NCBI GenBank assembly: GCA_020427005.1
Contig: JAGQOY010000019.1
Coordinates: forward strand, 1 to 59,028
Reading direction: 5' to 3'
Length of the DNA stretch: 59,028 nt
Source of the DNA: Planctomycetales bacterium
GTDB taxonomy: Bacteria; Planctomycetota; Planctomycetia; Pirellulales; Pirellulaceae
Under the pieces are notes generated by a model, which was given only the letters and a program-made list of their open reading frames with translations, was not told the DNA's origin and made no database searches. The position numbers were made by a program, and so were the translations under genes. Of this stretch, positions 1 to 8,025 are shown piece by piece (within the stretch, counting starts at the first letter, position 1; every line of letters starts with the position of its first letter).

Positions 1-69
1 CAACTCTATTTGGACGCACTGACTTTCACTGCCCAGCCGCACCTAGCCCAGCTGCCATTTCAGTCTCCA

Positions 70-849
70 TCAGCTTCGACGAAGGACGACGACTATGTCC
101 TCAGTTGTCGCATCCACCTTGATGGGATTTTTCAGGTCGTAATGGAAATCAAAAAATTCCACCGGCTTCAACTGCGGCACGGCAGCGAGAAGACTGGAAA
201 ATTGTTTGGCTGTGTAGGATCGTAACTCAAGGACGTCATTGATCTTCAATGTTCCCGTGGGTCGATACACGCAGAACTGGATCCCAAATCGTTCCTGCCG
301 GCGTCGAGGATTCTTCTCGATGGGCCACATATGCGTATTAATTGCAAGGTTGCCGCGTCGGGCAGACCAACTTTCCTCATCGGATGCTTCGCCACGAGTT
401 GGGGTTAAGTGGAGCCCCAATACGTAGATTCCTCCTGGACGGAGCAGATTGGCCACGCACTGGAGATGCCCCATGGCCGCCTCTTCTGTCGGCAGATGGC
501 GAAAGCTATTGATCGTGTTGAAAGCAGCACAATAGCGCCGGCCAGCGACAAAGTCCGACATGTCACCTACCATCGCACGGCCTTTAAGCCCATACTTTTC
601 CAATCGGCGATTGCAAAACGAAACCGCTTTTGAATTCAAGTCGATTCCGCCGACTTCGTAGCCCTGTTTTCCAAGGCGATACAATAATCGGCCGGTTCCA
701 CACGCTGGTTCGAATAGGCGTTTCGTCTTACCAGTAACATAGGTTGCAAAGCACTCGTTTAGGAACTTGAGCTCAGCCGCCGTGTCGCTGCCAAAGACCA
801 GATCGTAATAAGTTGGAAAGTCGTATATGCTGGCTTTTGTTGTTTTCAT
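70..849 (-). CDS. class I SAM-dependent methyltransferase
   Basis: Predicted methyltransferase of 259 residues. Motif I of the Rossmann-like SAM-binding fold is visible as FEPACGTGRLL, followed by the acidic motif II end in GGIDLN and a GDMSDF stretch that fits motif III. The start at 849 is chosen because GGAGG lies 8 bases upstream; an in-frame extension to 897 has no such site. The region after residue 150 has HLTPTRGEASDEE and a beta-rich tail, as in small-molecule methyltransferases, but the substrate cannot be told. It is divergent from the DinB-like gene at 933, with 83 bases between them that must hold both promoters. The N-terminal DFPTYYDLVFG resembles the DxxAxxYD entry found in many members of Methyltransf_25-type families. 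The family call is firm; the specific activity is unknown. Confidence 0.8.
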   Translation of the reverse strand: MKTTKASIYDFPTYYDLVFGSDTAAELKFLNECFATYVTGKTKRLFEPACGTGRLLYRLGKQGYEVGGIDLNSKAVSFCNRRLEKYGLKGRAMVGDMSDFVAGRRYCAAFNTINSFRHLPTEEAAMGHLQCVANLLRPGGIYVLGLHLTPTRGEASDEESWSARRGNLAINTHMWPIEKNPRRRQERFGIQFCVYRPTGTLKINDVLELRSYTAKQFSSLLAAVPQLKPVEFFDFHYDLKNPIKVDATTEDIVVVLRRS

Positions 850-932
850 GCCAGCATCCTCCAAGCAAACCGTGCGCCCGTCAAGGCCCTTACTCACAAT
901 CTCGAAAGCTTAACCAGCTCAAGGAAAAGAGG

Positions 933-1472
933 ATGCCCCAAAACTCAACTCAGCCTACTGCCGAGGACTTACTACGGGGCAAGGAGCTAGCAATCGGGCA
1001 AATCTCTTGGATGCGAGGTTACACGCTGCAGTTACTGGAATCCGTGCCTCACGAACTGTGGTATCAAGTACCCACCGGCTGCCAAACACACATTGCTTGG
1101 CAAGTTGGACACTTGGCCGTTGCGCAATATGGATTGATGATGTTCCGCCAAAGAGGTCGTGAGCCCGATGATTTGGAACTCATCCCTAGTTGGCTTAGGA
1201 AACAATTCGGAAAGGGCTCTGTCCCCAGCCAGATTTCACCGGACGTGGCCAGCCCTGTCGAGCTGTTAGATCGACTTGCTGCTGTCCATAGTGCGAGCCT
1301 AGAAATTGCTGCCAATCAATCAGTCGAACAATTGGCTGAGCCGATTGAAGCACCTTATGCCGTGTATGCCAACAAACTTGGCGCACTACTGTTTTGCCCC
1401 CTACACGAAGGTATCCATGCTGGTCAAATCGGATTCTTGAGGCGTCAGCACGGACTGGCCCCAGTTCGCTAA
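933..1472 (+). CDS. DinB-like domain protein
   Basis: A 179-residue protein of the DinB/YfiT-like four-helix-bundle superfamily, which usually binds a divalent metal through three histidines and often acts in thiol-dependent or unknown transferase reactions. Candidate metal ligands are the His in WQVGHLAVAQ and the pair in HEGIHAGQIGFLRR, the second matching the usual C-terminal HxxxH helix. The start at 933 follows a purine-rich AAGGAAAAGAGG; an upstream in-frame start at 813 would run into the divergent methyltransferase gene. A second protein of the same fold sits about 1.4 kb downstream at 2878. The substrate is unknown. Confidence 0.75.
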   Translation: MPQNSTQPTAEDLLRGKELAIGQISWMRGYTLQLLESVPHELWYQVPTGCQTHIAWQVGHLAVAQYGLMMFRQRGREPDDLELIPSWLRKQFGKGSVPSQISPDVASPVELLDRLAAVHSASLEIAANQSVEQLAEPIEAPYAVYANKLGALLFCPLHEGIHAGQIGFLRRQHGLAPVR

Positions 1473-1535
1473 CGGAGAGAGACCTACAAACTAGGTTGTG
1501 GTTGACAACTAGCGATCCATCCCAGGAAACCCAAT

Positions 1536-1784
1536 ATGCGAAGACTGAAGTTGATTCTGTGGGCAGTTGTTCTGATACTTGCACTGATCATCATTCTACA
1601 GAATCTGGAAAGCACCTCAGTGCATGTTCTTTTTATGCCCATCGAATTGCCCCTAGCAGCATTGTTGAGCATTACACTTGGAGTCGGATTTGTATTGGGC
1701 TTGTTGGCCAATACATTTTGGCGAATGAGGTATTGGCGATCCCAGGCATCAAAAGTCAAACAGGAGCAATCGCCAAACCATTAG
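1536..1784 (+). CDS. LapA-domain small membrane protein
   Basis: An 82-residue protein with two predicted membrane segments, about residues 6-22 and 37-62, joined by a short loop containing QNLESTSVHVLF, the signature of the lipopolysaccharide assembly protein A domain (DUF1049). A basic tail of about 20 residues would face the cytoplasm. In Escherichia coli LapA works with LapB in control of lipopolysaccharide synthesis, but many bacteria have lone DUF1049 proteins of unknown role, and no lapB is adjacent. An AGGAA ribosome site stands a few bases before the ATG. It lies between the first DinB-like gene and the exonuclease, all on the plus strand with short gaps. Confidence 0.8.
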   Translation: MRRLKLILWAVVLILALIIILQNLESTSVHVLFMPIELPLAALLSITLGVGFVLGLLANTFWRMRYWRSQASKVKQEQSPNH

Positions 1785-1840
1785 TGGATCCGGCTGTAGT
1801 CTCATACTCAGATCAATCTGTGGGCTGTCGAGTGAATAAG

Positions 1841-2836
1841 ATGGATTTTGTGGCAATCGATTTTGAAACAGCCAATGGACAACCTCACAGCGCATGCCAG
1901 CTGGCCGCAGTTGTCGTCGAAAATGGCCAAGTCGTAAACGAAATGTCATGGTTAGTTCGCCCACCACGGATGTACTTTTCTCCTCACAATATCGCCATCC
2001 ATGGCATTCGGCCTCAAGACGTCATGGACGCAGCGACTATGGAGGGTGTGTGGCCAGAATTTAAGGAACTCGTTGGTTCACACGTTTTGCTGGCGCATAA
2101 CGCGGGTTTCGACATGCGCGTGCTTATCCACAGCCTCTCCGCATTCGACATTGCATGCCACCCGTTTGAGTACTCCTGCACTCGCTTACTCTCTCGCGCA
2201 GCTTGGCCGGGGCGTCGACGCTATGGATTGAAGGCCCTGGCAGATTCCCTTGGAATTCAATTCAAACATCATGATGCCTTAGAAGATTCGCGATGCTGTG
2301 CGCACATTGCATTGGCCGTCGCAAAAACGGTACAAGTGGATTCGCTCGAGGCCTTGGAAGAAAAACTAAACATCTCTCGCGGACGTTACCACCACAGCTT
2401 GCTTCAGGGGCCGCGTTCTCGAAGCAAAAGAAATGCTCAAACATTACAACTTCGTTCGCAATCGGATCGTTGGGGATTCCCAAATCAAAACCCATCCATT
2501 CGATCCCCAAGTGTCGATGCCGAACGCGTCGCCCAGGTCGCGGGTTCATCGAAACCACTGGCCGGACGAACACTGGTTCTTTTAGGCCCGCTGCGCGGCC
2601 TGAATATGCAAGCATCTATCAAGTTGCTTGAAGATTTAGGCGCCAAGTGCAGCTCCGAAATCTCGGCGGAAACTCACTACGTAGTCGCCTGCGGCACCAC
2701 CTTGGCTGAAGCAAACCAAGTGGTACTGGAGCAAACCTCTCGACCTAGCCAAGGTCGTGATACACCTATCCGAATTCTCAGTGAACGCCAACTGTACGCG
2801 CTGCTCCCTGGCGGACAGGCCGCATTAAACTGGTAG
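1841..2836 (+). CDS. DnaQ-type 3'-5' exonuclease with C-terminal BRCT domain
   Basis: A 331-residue protein. Residues 1-165 are a DEDDh exonuclease: AIDFETAN gives Asp7 and Glu9, HNAGFDM gives Asp91, and HDALEDSR gives His144 and Asp149, so the active site is complete. A basic, low-complexity linker (about 190-240) leads to a C-terminal BRCT-like fold starting at LAGRTLVLLGPL and including LLEDLGAKCSSEIS and THYVVA. The family includes the proofreading subunit of DNA polymerase III and stand-alone exonucleases; the lack of any polymerase fusion and the BRCT tail suggest a stand-alone repair nuclease. The ATG at 1841 is picked because the exonuclease fold starts immediately after it; the open frame extends upstream over the LapA gene but that part is a shadow. 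Confidence 0.85.
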   Translation: MDFVAIDFETANGQPHSACQLAAVVVENGQVVNEMSWLVRPPRMYFSPHNIAIHGIRPQDVMDAATMEGVWPEFKELVGSHVLLAHNAGFDMRVLIHSLSAFDIACHPFEYSCTRLLSRAAWPGRRRYGLKALADSLGIQFKHHDALEDSRCCAHIALAVAKTVQVDSLEALEEKLNISRGRYHHSLLQGPRSRSKRNAQTLQLRSQSDRWGFPNQNPSIRSPSVDAERVAQVAGSSKPLAGRTLVLLGPLRGLNMQASIKLLEDLGAKCSSEISAETHYVVACGTTLAEANQVVLEQTSRPSQGRDTPIRILSERQLYALLPGGQAALNW

Positions 2837-2877
2837 ATCGGCATTTCATTAGGGCAAACTTACCAAGGAAAATTCTT

Positions 2878-3402
2878 ATGTCTTTCAGCGGCTCAGTGAT
2901 CGCAGATGCAGGATCCATGGCTATTCGGTACGCGGACAGGTTAGTCGCAGGTATTCCACAATCACGTTTTGGGCGGATGGCGAGTCCGGGCGGAATTGTT
3001 GTGTGTTCAAATCACCCTGCTTTTGTACTGGGACACCTATGCCTCTACCCCGAGCGTACACTGACGCTTTTGGGCCACGATCCGGGTGATGCCAAGGCAC
3101 CCAGTCATTATGTCGAATACTTTTCTAAAGACGCAAAGTGCATCGATGATGTAGATAGTGGCCTGTATCCGCCAGCAAATGAGATCATCGACTTTTACCG
3201 CAAAAGCTACACCCAAGCCCTCGATGCTGTAAGAGGAGCAAGCGATGAACAATTGGCCAAGGAGAATCCAGTCGATACTCCTATGAAGCAGGTTTGTCCG
3301 ACGTTAGGGTCGATAATTAACTTCTACATGACTAGCCATGTCATGATGCACCTTGGACAAGTCAGCGTCTGGAGACGAATGGAAGGCATGGCCGCCGCCT
3401 AA
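2878..3402 (+). CDS. DinB-like domain protein
   Basis: A 174-residue protein that I read as a second DinB-fold member. The pattern CSNHPAFVLGHLCLYPER near residue 45 and TSHVMMHLGQVSVWRR near the C terminus supply the three expected histidines, in the same order as metal ligands of this superfamily. AAGGAAA stands 9 bases before the ATG. The gene follows the exonuclease by 41 bases and may be co-transcribed with it. It shares little obvious sequence with the other DinB-like protein at 933, so the two are not a recent duplication. The substrate is unknown. Confidence 0.75.
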   Translation: MSFSGSVIADAGSMAIRYADRLVAGIPQSRFGRMASPGGIVVCSNHPAFVLGHLCLYPERTLTLLGHDPGDAKAPSHYVEYFSKDAKCIDDVDSGLYPPANEIIDFYRKSYTQALDAVRGASDEQLAKENPVDTPMKQVCPTLGSIINFYMTSHVMMHLGQVSVWRRMEGMAAA

Positions 3403-3452
3403 AAATTAAGCCTGGCACGATTAGGGATCAGGTCGGCTACTCCCGGGAATGA

Positions 3453-3992
3453 ATGATGGAAACATGGGTTGCTTTGCTGCGGGGCATTAACGTTGGCGGA
3501 AAACACCTTCTCCCCATGCGCCAACTCGTCCAGTACTGCGAACTTCTCAACTGCCAAAATGTACGCACGTACATCCAGAGCGGCAATGTCGTGTTTCAGG
3601 CAACTAAGCATACAGCCAAGTCAATCGATCGTGAACTCGCCCATACCATTTACACGCAACATGGATTTTCACCTCAGGTACTAGTACTTTCTAAGACAGC
3701 CTTCCAAAAGAAACTGAGTGCCAATCCATTTGCTGACGAGGAACCCAAATATGTTCATTTATTTTTCGGATTAGAGAGAATAACCGAGCCTGATCTAGAA
3801 AGACTTGAATCCTTGAAAGCACCATCTGAACAGTTTGCGATCCTCAGATCTGACATCTATCTTTTTGCTCCCTTGGGAATCGGAAGATCGAAACTGGCAA
3901 GCCGACTAGGAAGCTGCGTTAAAGTCGAAAGCACCGCTAGGAACATGAACACGCTCCTCGCCCTGACCAACATTCTCAACGCATCTACCTAG
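3453..3992 (+). CDS. DUF1697 domain protein
   Basis: A 179-residue protein that matches the DUF1697 family by its N-terminal signature: WVALLRGINVGGKHLLPM, then NVRTYIQSGNVVF at about residues 36-48. Family length is close to 180, so it looks complete. No biochemical function is established for the family that I can name with certainty; a ferredoxin-like fold is known for it. Two in-frame ATGs (3453 and 3456) are equally possible; GGGAATGA just upstream serves either. It ends the plus-strand run that begins at 933. Confidence 0.85.
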   Translation: MMETWVALLRGINVGGKHLLPMRQLVQYCELLNCQNVRTYIQSGNVVFQATKHTAKSIDRELAHTIYTQHGFSPQVLVLSKTAFQKKLSANPFADEEPKYVHLFFGLERITEPDLERLESLKAPSEQFAILRSDIYLFAPLGIGRSKLASRLGSCVKVESTARNMNTLLALTNILNAST

Positions 3993-4431
3993 GTGTGAGT
4001 GGGACCAGCAACAATGCGGGCCCTTGTATCTCGATCATGGTCACCACGCGCCTGAGCACTCCAATTTTCCAAATGACGAGCGAAAACAGAAAGTGGGGTG
4101 GAACGTCGAAGGTTTAATGTAGCAAACTAGGGTTGTCGCCGCCAATGAACTCTGCGTCAGCCCGGGGCTTCGAAGAAGTAGACTTGCAAGTGTCTCCTTG
4201 CTGTCACTCTAACACATGGAAAGCTTGAATGGCTCGCGTAGTCTGCTCGCGCAATATTGTCTGCTCTGAGATCTACGGAAGCGGTAAACTCGCAAGCGTT
4301 TTCCCTGCCCACAATCCAAGGCCGCAAGAATTCGATTGGCTAATGGACAGTCTAAAATCTGTCTGTCTGCTCGATAGTTTGGTTTTCAAGCGAGGACAGC
4401 AGTATCGGGGCCGCCACTAAAAACTATGGTT
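3993..4431. other. intergenic region without a supported gene
   Basis: A 439-base stretch between two convergent genes. It holds only short open frames; the longest, at 4229-4420 on the plus strand, has no ribosome site and no recognisable family. No tRNA, clear terminator or repeat was seen. Confidence 0.5.
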
Positions 4432-4944
4432 TCAATTTCCGGTCATCGGCGGCTCCCGTTGACCGCTTCGTTTTTCCGCGTCGCTGGTCTGTCCGTTGCA
4501 AGCACCGTAGTAATCGAGACGGACAGAAATTCCCGCTTCGCCCAGCAGACGCAAGGTGGATGCTGGAATTTCAAAGTCGCAGAGTCGGTCTGCGAACACC
4601 CCTATGAATACCGAAACTGACCCGCCGGTGTCGTCTATTCTTCGCGTCAAAGCCATCGCATCAGGTGTTTGTGTGTCGATCAGTTTTTGTAGGAATTCCG
4701 ACACATTGTGACCGGCAACAATTTCGAGATTAGCGCGCCAATGGTTTTCATCGTAATTCCCGCTGAGCAGGCCTCCGTCAGGTTTTCGCCGCCGCTCGCC
4801 ACGCCGTTTCACACTTTTAGGATTCAGCTTGAGCGCAGCCGTCACATCATTCGGGTCTACGGAGGGATGTTGCACATGCAACGACGCGACAAATCGATAG
4901 TCGTTGAGTCCTGCGGTTACCCGTGATTCAGATCGAACTGGCAT
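4432..4944 (-). CDS. DUF4279-like protein
   Basis: A 170-residue protein resembling the DUF4279 family: an N-terminal FVASLHV strand, then VDPNDVTAALKL and PKSVKRRGERR, then the NHWRANLEI strand and a C-terminal LRLLGEAGISVRLDYY segment. The family has no known activity but is common as a single small cytoplasmic gene, often as an immunity-like or orphan protein. The last 25 residues are charged and polar. The gene is isolated, convergent with the DUF1697 gene and followed upstream by a region of possible decay. Confidence 0.6.
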   Translation of the reverse strand: MPVRSESRVTAGLNDYRFVASLHVQHPSVDPNDVTAALKLNPKSVKRRGERRRKPDGGLLSGNYDENHWRANLEIVAGHNVSEFLQKLIDTQTPDAMALTRRIDDTGGSVSVFIGVFADRLCDFEIPASTLRLLGEAGISVRLDYYGACNGQTSDAEKRSGQREPPMTGN

Positions 4945-5458
4945 GTCGGTGCCTCTAAGGCTATACGTTGGGAATAACGAAGTCGCGTGAGTTCACAGTT
5001 CATTTCATCCTCGCAACCTTTCTGCGTACGCTCGTGCTCAAATACCATATCAGTAAAAGCTAGTTTATTGAGAATTATAATACTTGCATCTGTGAAATAG
5101 CATATTTCGTTTCTTCCACCACATGCGTCGACAATGGTGTCCATTCCGGCTACTTCACGAGCGCGCATTGCACCCGCGAAGAGCAAGGCAACCTTAAGTC
5201 CTCCGATGGCTGTAGCATGCTGTAGACCATGGTGCGGCACGCCGATCTAGAAGACGAGGCCGGGTCTCGATAGGTCACGGGTAGTTCAGTTATGTAGCGG
5301 AACACCGAAACGCGAAAGGGCGTTAAATGTCTTCGGTCCGGTGTCAGCATCCGCACGTACCCATAGATCATGTCACCGGTCGAACGTGGATAATCGTGTG
5401 CGGCCATCGCGTATGGGGGACGAATCGGCAAATTTCTGAAAGGAACTTGCAGTTGCAT
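4945..5458 (-). pseudogene. possible decayed, frameshifted gene of unknown family
   Basis: Two overlapping minus-strand frames have protein-like composition: one from 5458 to about 5150 (with DMIYGYVRMLTPDRRHL and FRYITELPVTYRD) and one from about 5240 down to 4917 (with GLKVALLFAGAMRAREVAG and MNCELTRLRYSQRIALEA). Joined by a frameshift near 5150-5240 they would give one protein of about 160-180 residues, but I do not recognise it. The stretch could equally be noncoding; confidence is low. A MITE lies just upstream, which fits a gene-decay region. Confidence 0.2.
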
Positions 5459-5483
5459 ACAATGTTGCCAAGCAGGACACTAG

Positions 5484-5628
5484 CTAGCAGGCTGCTGAAT
5501 AAGTAACCCGAAGCGTCAGAGCGTCAGCGGCGGCAGCGAGGGAGTGTGCCCAGAGTCCCTCGCTGGCGTTTCGGGTTACTAATCGTCCACAAGATTTTGC
5601 AAAACCGACTTTTTCAGCATCCTGCTAG
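5484..5628. mobile_element. MITE-like palindromic element
   Basis: A 145-bp element with imperfect terminal inverted repeats of 20 bp: left ctagcaggctgctgaataag (5484-5503) and right (5609-5628) whose reverse complement is ctagcaggatgctgaaaaag, 18 of 20 identical. Inside is a second inverted pair: taacccgaagcgtcag at 5504-5519 and its counterpart at 5563-5578, 14 of 16 identical. No room for a transposase, so it would be non-autonomous. No clear target duplication was found. The inner arm closely matches the tandem repeat unit at the end of this window. Confidence 0.75.
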
Positions 5629-5681
5629 TGCGAGTCGCACAAACGTATTGCGTATAAGAAGTCTCGTAACCTAGTAAAAGT

Positions 5682-6653
5682 ATGAATATTACGAATTCAC
5701 TCCAGGCTCCAAGTTCCCGTCAAGCCACTTTGTCGCGAATAGCGCAATCACAACCGGGCTGCGTACCTTACGTAAATGAGCGATGGATTAACGTTCCAGA
5801 AAGATACGCGGGTTGGCGACTTTTAGAATTTTTGAATACCTGGAATCCGTCGCGAGGAAACGATCAGTGGCTGGCATGGCTTCGGGCTGGAAACATCACT
5901 TACCAAGGTCATTCCTTGGAAGAACACTACCATGTTAAATCAGGTCAACAACTGCTACACACCCTGCCCAACACATCGGAACCGGCAGTAGCAAGTGACC
6001 TGCGACTGATATACGAAGATCGAGAACTGATTATCATCGACAAACCTGCTCCTTTGCCGAGCCATCCGTCAGGACGATTCAACAGGAATACACTTCTCTA
6101 TTTTGTTCAACTGACGTATTCAAATGAAAGTTTGTACTTACCTCATCGTCTAGATGCCAACACATCTGGTCTAATGATCCTGTGCCGTTCCAAGCACTCA
6201 GCCCAACATGTTCAAGCTCAGTTCAGTACCGGAAAGATTCAGAAATCGTATTTTGCGAAGATTATCGGTCAACCATGCGACGACAACTTTACATGCAATA
6301 CTCCCATTCAAAGGAAGCCACTGGCATGCGGGGCTCGCGGAGTTGACCCATTAGGCTTGCCATCAGAGACCAGATTCCAAGTTATTCGACGGAGTAGGGA
6401 AGGGCACTGCTTAGTGCGAGCAAACCCAAAGAGCGGTCGGACCAACCAAATCCGCATTCACTTGTGGCACATGGGGTTTCCCATCGTTGGCGATCCCCTC
6501 TATTTGCCCGCAAAAAAAATCGGTTTTCAACAGACGCTGACCATCGATTCAGCTCCCATGTTGCTGCATGCCGCCGAACTCCAATTTCAACATCCTTCAT
6601 CGGGAGACTGGATGTCATTTAGTTGCTCTCGAAATTGGAGCGATCCTTCCTGA
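5682..6653 (+). CDS. RluA-family RNA pseudouridine synthase
   Basis: A 323-residue pseudouridine synthase of the RluA/RsuA superfamily, expected to isomerise uridine in rRNA or tRNA. An S4-like RNA-binding segment occupies about residues 34-95 (YAGWRLLEFLNTW, then LRAGNITYQG). The catalytic domain begins at DLRLIYEDRELIIIDKPAPLPSH; the catalytic motif is HRLDANTSGLM with Asp158 as nucleophile, and the late motif GRTNQIRIHLWHMGFPIVGDPLY is intact. The family usually has HRLDxxTSG, so the motif is normal. Target site cannot be read from sequence. The gene lies just downstream of the MITE, which may separate or alter its promoter. Confidence 0.9.
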   Translation: MNITNSLQAPSSRQATLSRIAQSQPGCVPYVNERWINVPERYAGWRLLEFLNTWNPSRGNDQWLAWLRAGNITYQGHSLEEHYHVKSGQQLLHTLPNTSEPAVASDLRLIYEDRELIIIDKPAPLPSHPSGRFNRNTLLYFVQLTYSNESLYLPHRLDANTSGLMILCRSKHSAQHVQAQFSTGKIQKSYFAKIIGQPCDDNFTCNTPIQRKPLACGARGVDPLGLPSETRFQVIRRSREGHCLVRANPKSGRTNQIRIHLWHMGFPIVGDPLYLPAKKIGFQQTLTIDSAPMLLHAAELQFQHPSSGDWMSFSCSRNWSDPS

Positions 6654-6876
6654 ACAAGTGATTTGGACAAACCGTCACCGTCCACGGCTTTGGTCCGGTC
6701 AGTCGAAAGCAAAGTTGTTTATCAGAGTTGGCGTTGACACCTCCAATTGTCCCTTTGCCCCTAACTGCATAAGCCGCTGATGGGCACTTGGACCTGCGGA
6801 TAAGGGTAGGCAAACGATTGGCCATTGGCCCGAGGTGTTCGGATAGCGTCCGTTGGAGTTCGCACCCGGGCTTTGA

Positions 6877-8025
6877 CTAGGTACAAGTTCTAATTGCCTG
6901 ATCAAGATCATCGATGAGATCCTCCGGGTCCTCGAGCCCAACGGATAATCGGATCAAATTGTCGGTGATTCCCGCTTGTAATCGAGCGGCCGAATCGTAG
7001 CTCGCATGCGACATGGTTGCAGGTTGCTCTATTAGCGATTCAACAGCTCCCAAGCTTACCGCCAGATGAAATAGTTTTGTAGACTTCACAAGTTTCCTAG
7101 TCGCTTCAAAATCACACTTGGCAGCAAACGTGACCATTGCCCCAAATGCACCGTCCAACAACTGCTTAGCTCTATCATGATCCGGATGACTTTCTAATCC
7201 AGGGTACAGGACTTTTTCCACACCCGGATGCTTTTCCAGAAACTTGGCTATTTCAAGAGCCGATTTGGATTGCTCTCGGACTCTTAACTCCAAAGTTTTC
7301 AATCCCCTAGCAAGCAAGAACGACTCCAATGGCCCTAACACGGCGCCGGTTGCATTTTGAATAAAGTAGAGCCGACCGAGAATTTCCTGAGATTTGGCGA
7401 CAAGCACGCCAGCCAAACAATCGCTGTGCCCTCCCATGAACTTGGTTGCGGAATGCATTACGATGTCCGCTCCGTACTCCAATGGGCGTTGTAAGACAGG
7501 TGTAGCAAAAGTGTTGTCAACTACAACGAGCAAACTATTGGCATGCCCAATTTCAACGATGGCCGGTAAGTCCGGCACGCTGAGTCGTGGATTGCCAATT
7601 CCCTCTAACCAAATCATCTTGGTCTCGGGGCGGACTGCCTTTCGAATGGCACTGAGGTCGTTTAGATCTACAAGAGAGACCTCAATGCCGATGCTATTAC
7701 AAATCTTATGGAACAGACGATAGCTGCCTCCATACAAATCATTGCCAGCAATCAGATGATCTCCACTATTTAGCAGCAAAGTGACACAGTGCGTCGCAGC
7801 CATGCCGGACGAAAACGCAAGTGCGCCGTAGCCGCCTTCCAGTGACGTGAGTGTTTCCTGAACTGCCGAGCGACCGGGATTCCCACTTCTCGAATAATCA
7901 AATTCACCCCATTGGCCTGCGCCGGGCTGAACAAATGTACTTGCTAAATAAAGTGGCGGAATCACTGCCCCGGTCTGCGGATCGGGTCGATTGCCTACAT
8001 GAATTGCACGGGTCCGAAACTTCAT
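6877..8025 (-). CDS. PLP-dependent transsulfuration enzyme (cystathionine gamma-lyase/synthase type)
   Basis: A 382-residue enzyme of the Cys/Met metabolism PLP family. Visible are the phosphate-binding SSGMAATH (about 72-79), the PLP-ring aspartate in [10 protein letters not shown] (Asp170), and the Schiff-base lysine in [12 protein letters not shown] (Lys195). C-terminal [17 protein letters not shown] and [13 protein letters not shown] are typical. Reaction would be gamma-synthesis, or gamma-elimination of cystathionine or related thioethers; which one cannot be settled by eye. It overlaps the stop of the upstream paralogue at 8022 by 4 bases (ATGA), so the two are translationally coupled. 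A pair of such enzymes suggests synthase plus lyase, i.e. interconversion of cysteine and homocysteine. Confidence 0.88.
   Translation of the reverse strand: MKFRTRAIHVGNRPDPQTGAVIPPLYLASTFVQPGAGQWGEFDYSRSGNPGRSAVQETLTSLEGGYGALAFSSGMAATHCVTLLLNSGDHLIAGNDLYGGSYRLFHKICNSIGIEVSLVDLNDLSAIRKAVRPETKMIWLEGIGNPRLSVPDLPAIVEIGHANSLLVVVDNTFATPVLQRPLEYGADIVMHSATKFMGGHSDCLAGVLVAKSQEILGRLYFIQNATGAVLGPLESFLLARGLKTLELRVREQSKSALEIAKFLEKHPGVEKVLYPGLESHPDHDRAKQLLDGAFGAMVTFAAKCDFEATRKLVKSTKLFHLAVSLGAVESLIEQPATMSHASYDSAARLQAGITDNLIRLSVGLEDPEDLIDDLDQAIRTCT

Noticed and set aside
1394..1840. Long N-terminal extension of the exonuclease
   Set aside because: It lies over the LapA gene in another frame and has no homology; the exonuclease fold begins right at 1841.
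4229..4420. 63-codon plus-strand ORF
   Set aside because: No ribosome site, no family resemblance, and no partner gene in the 439-base gap.
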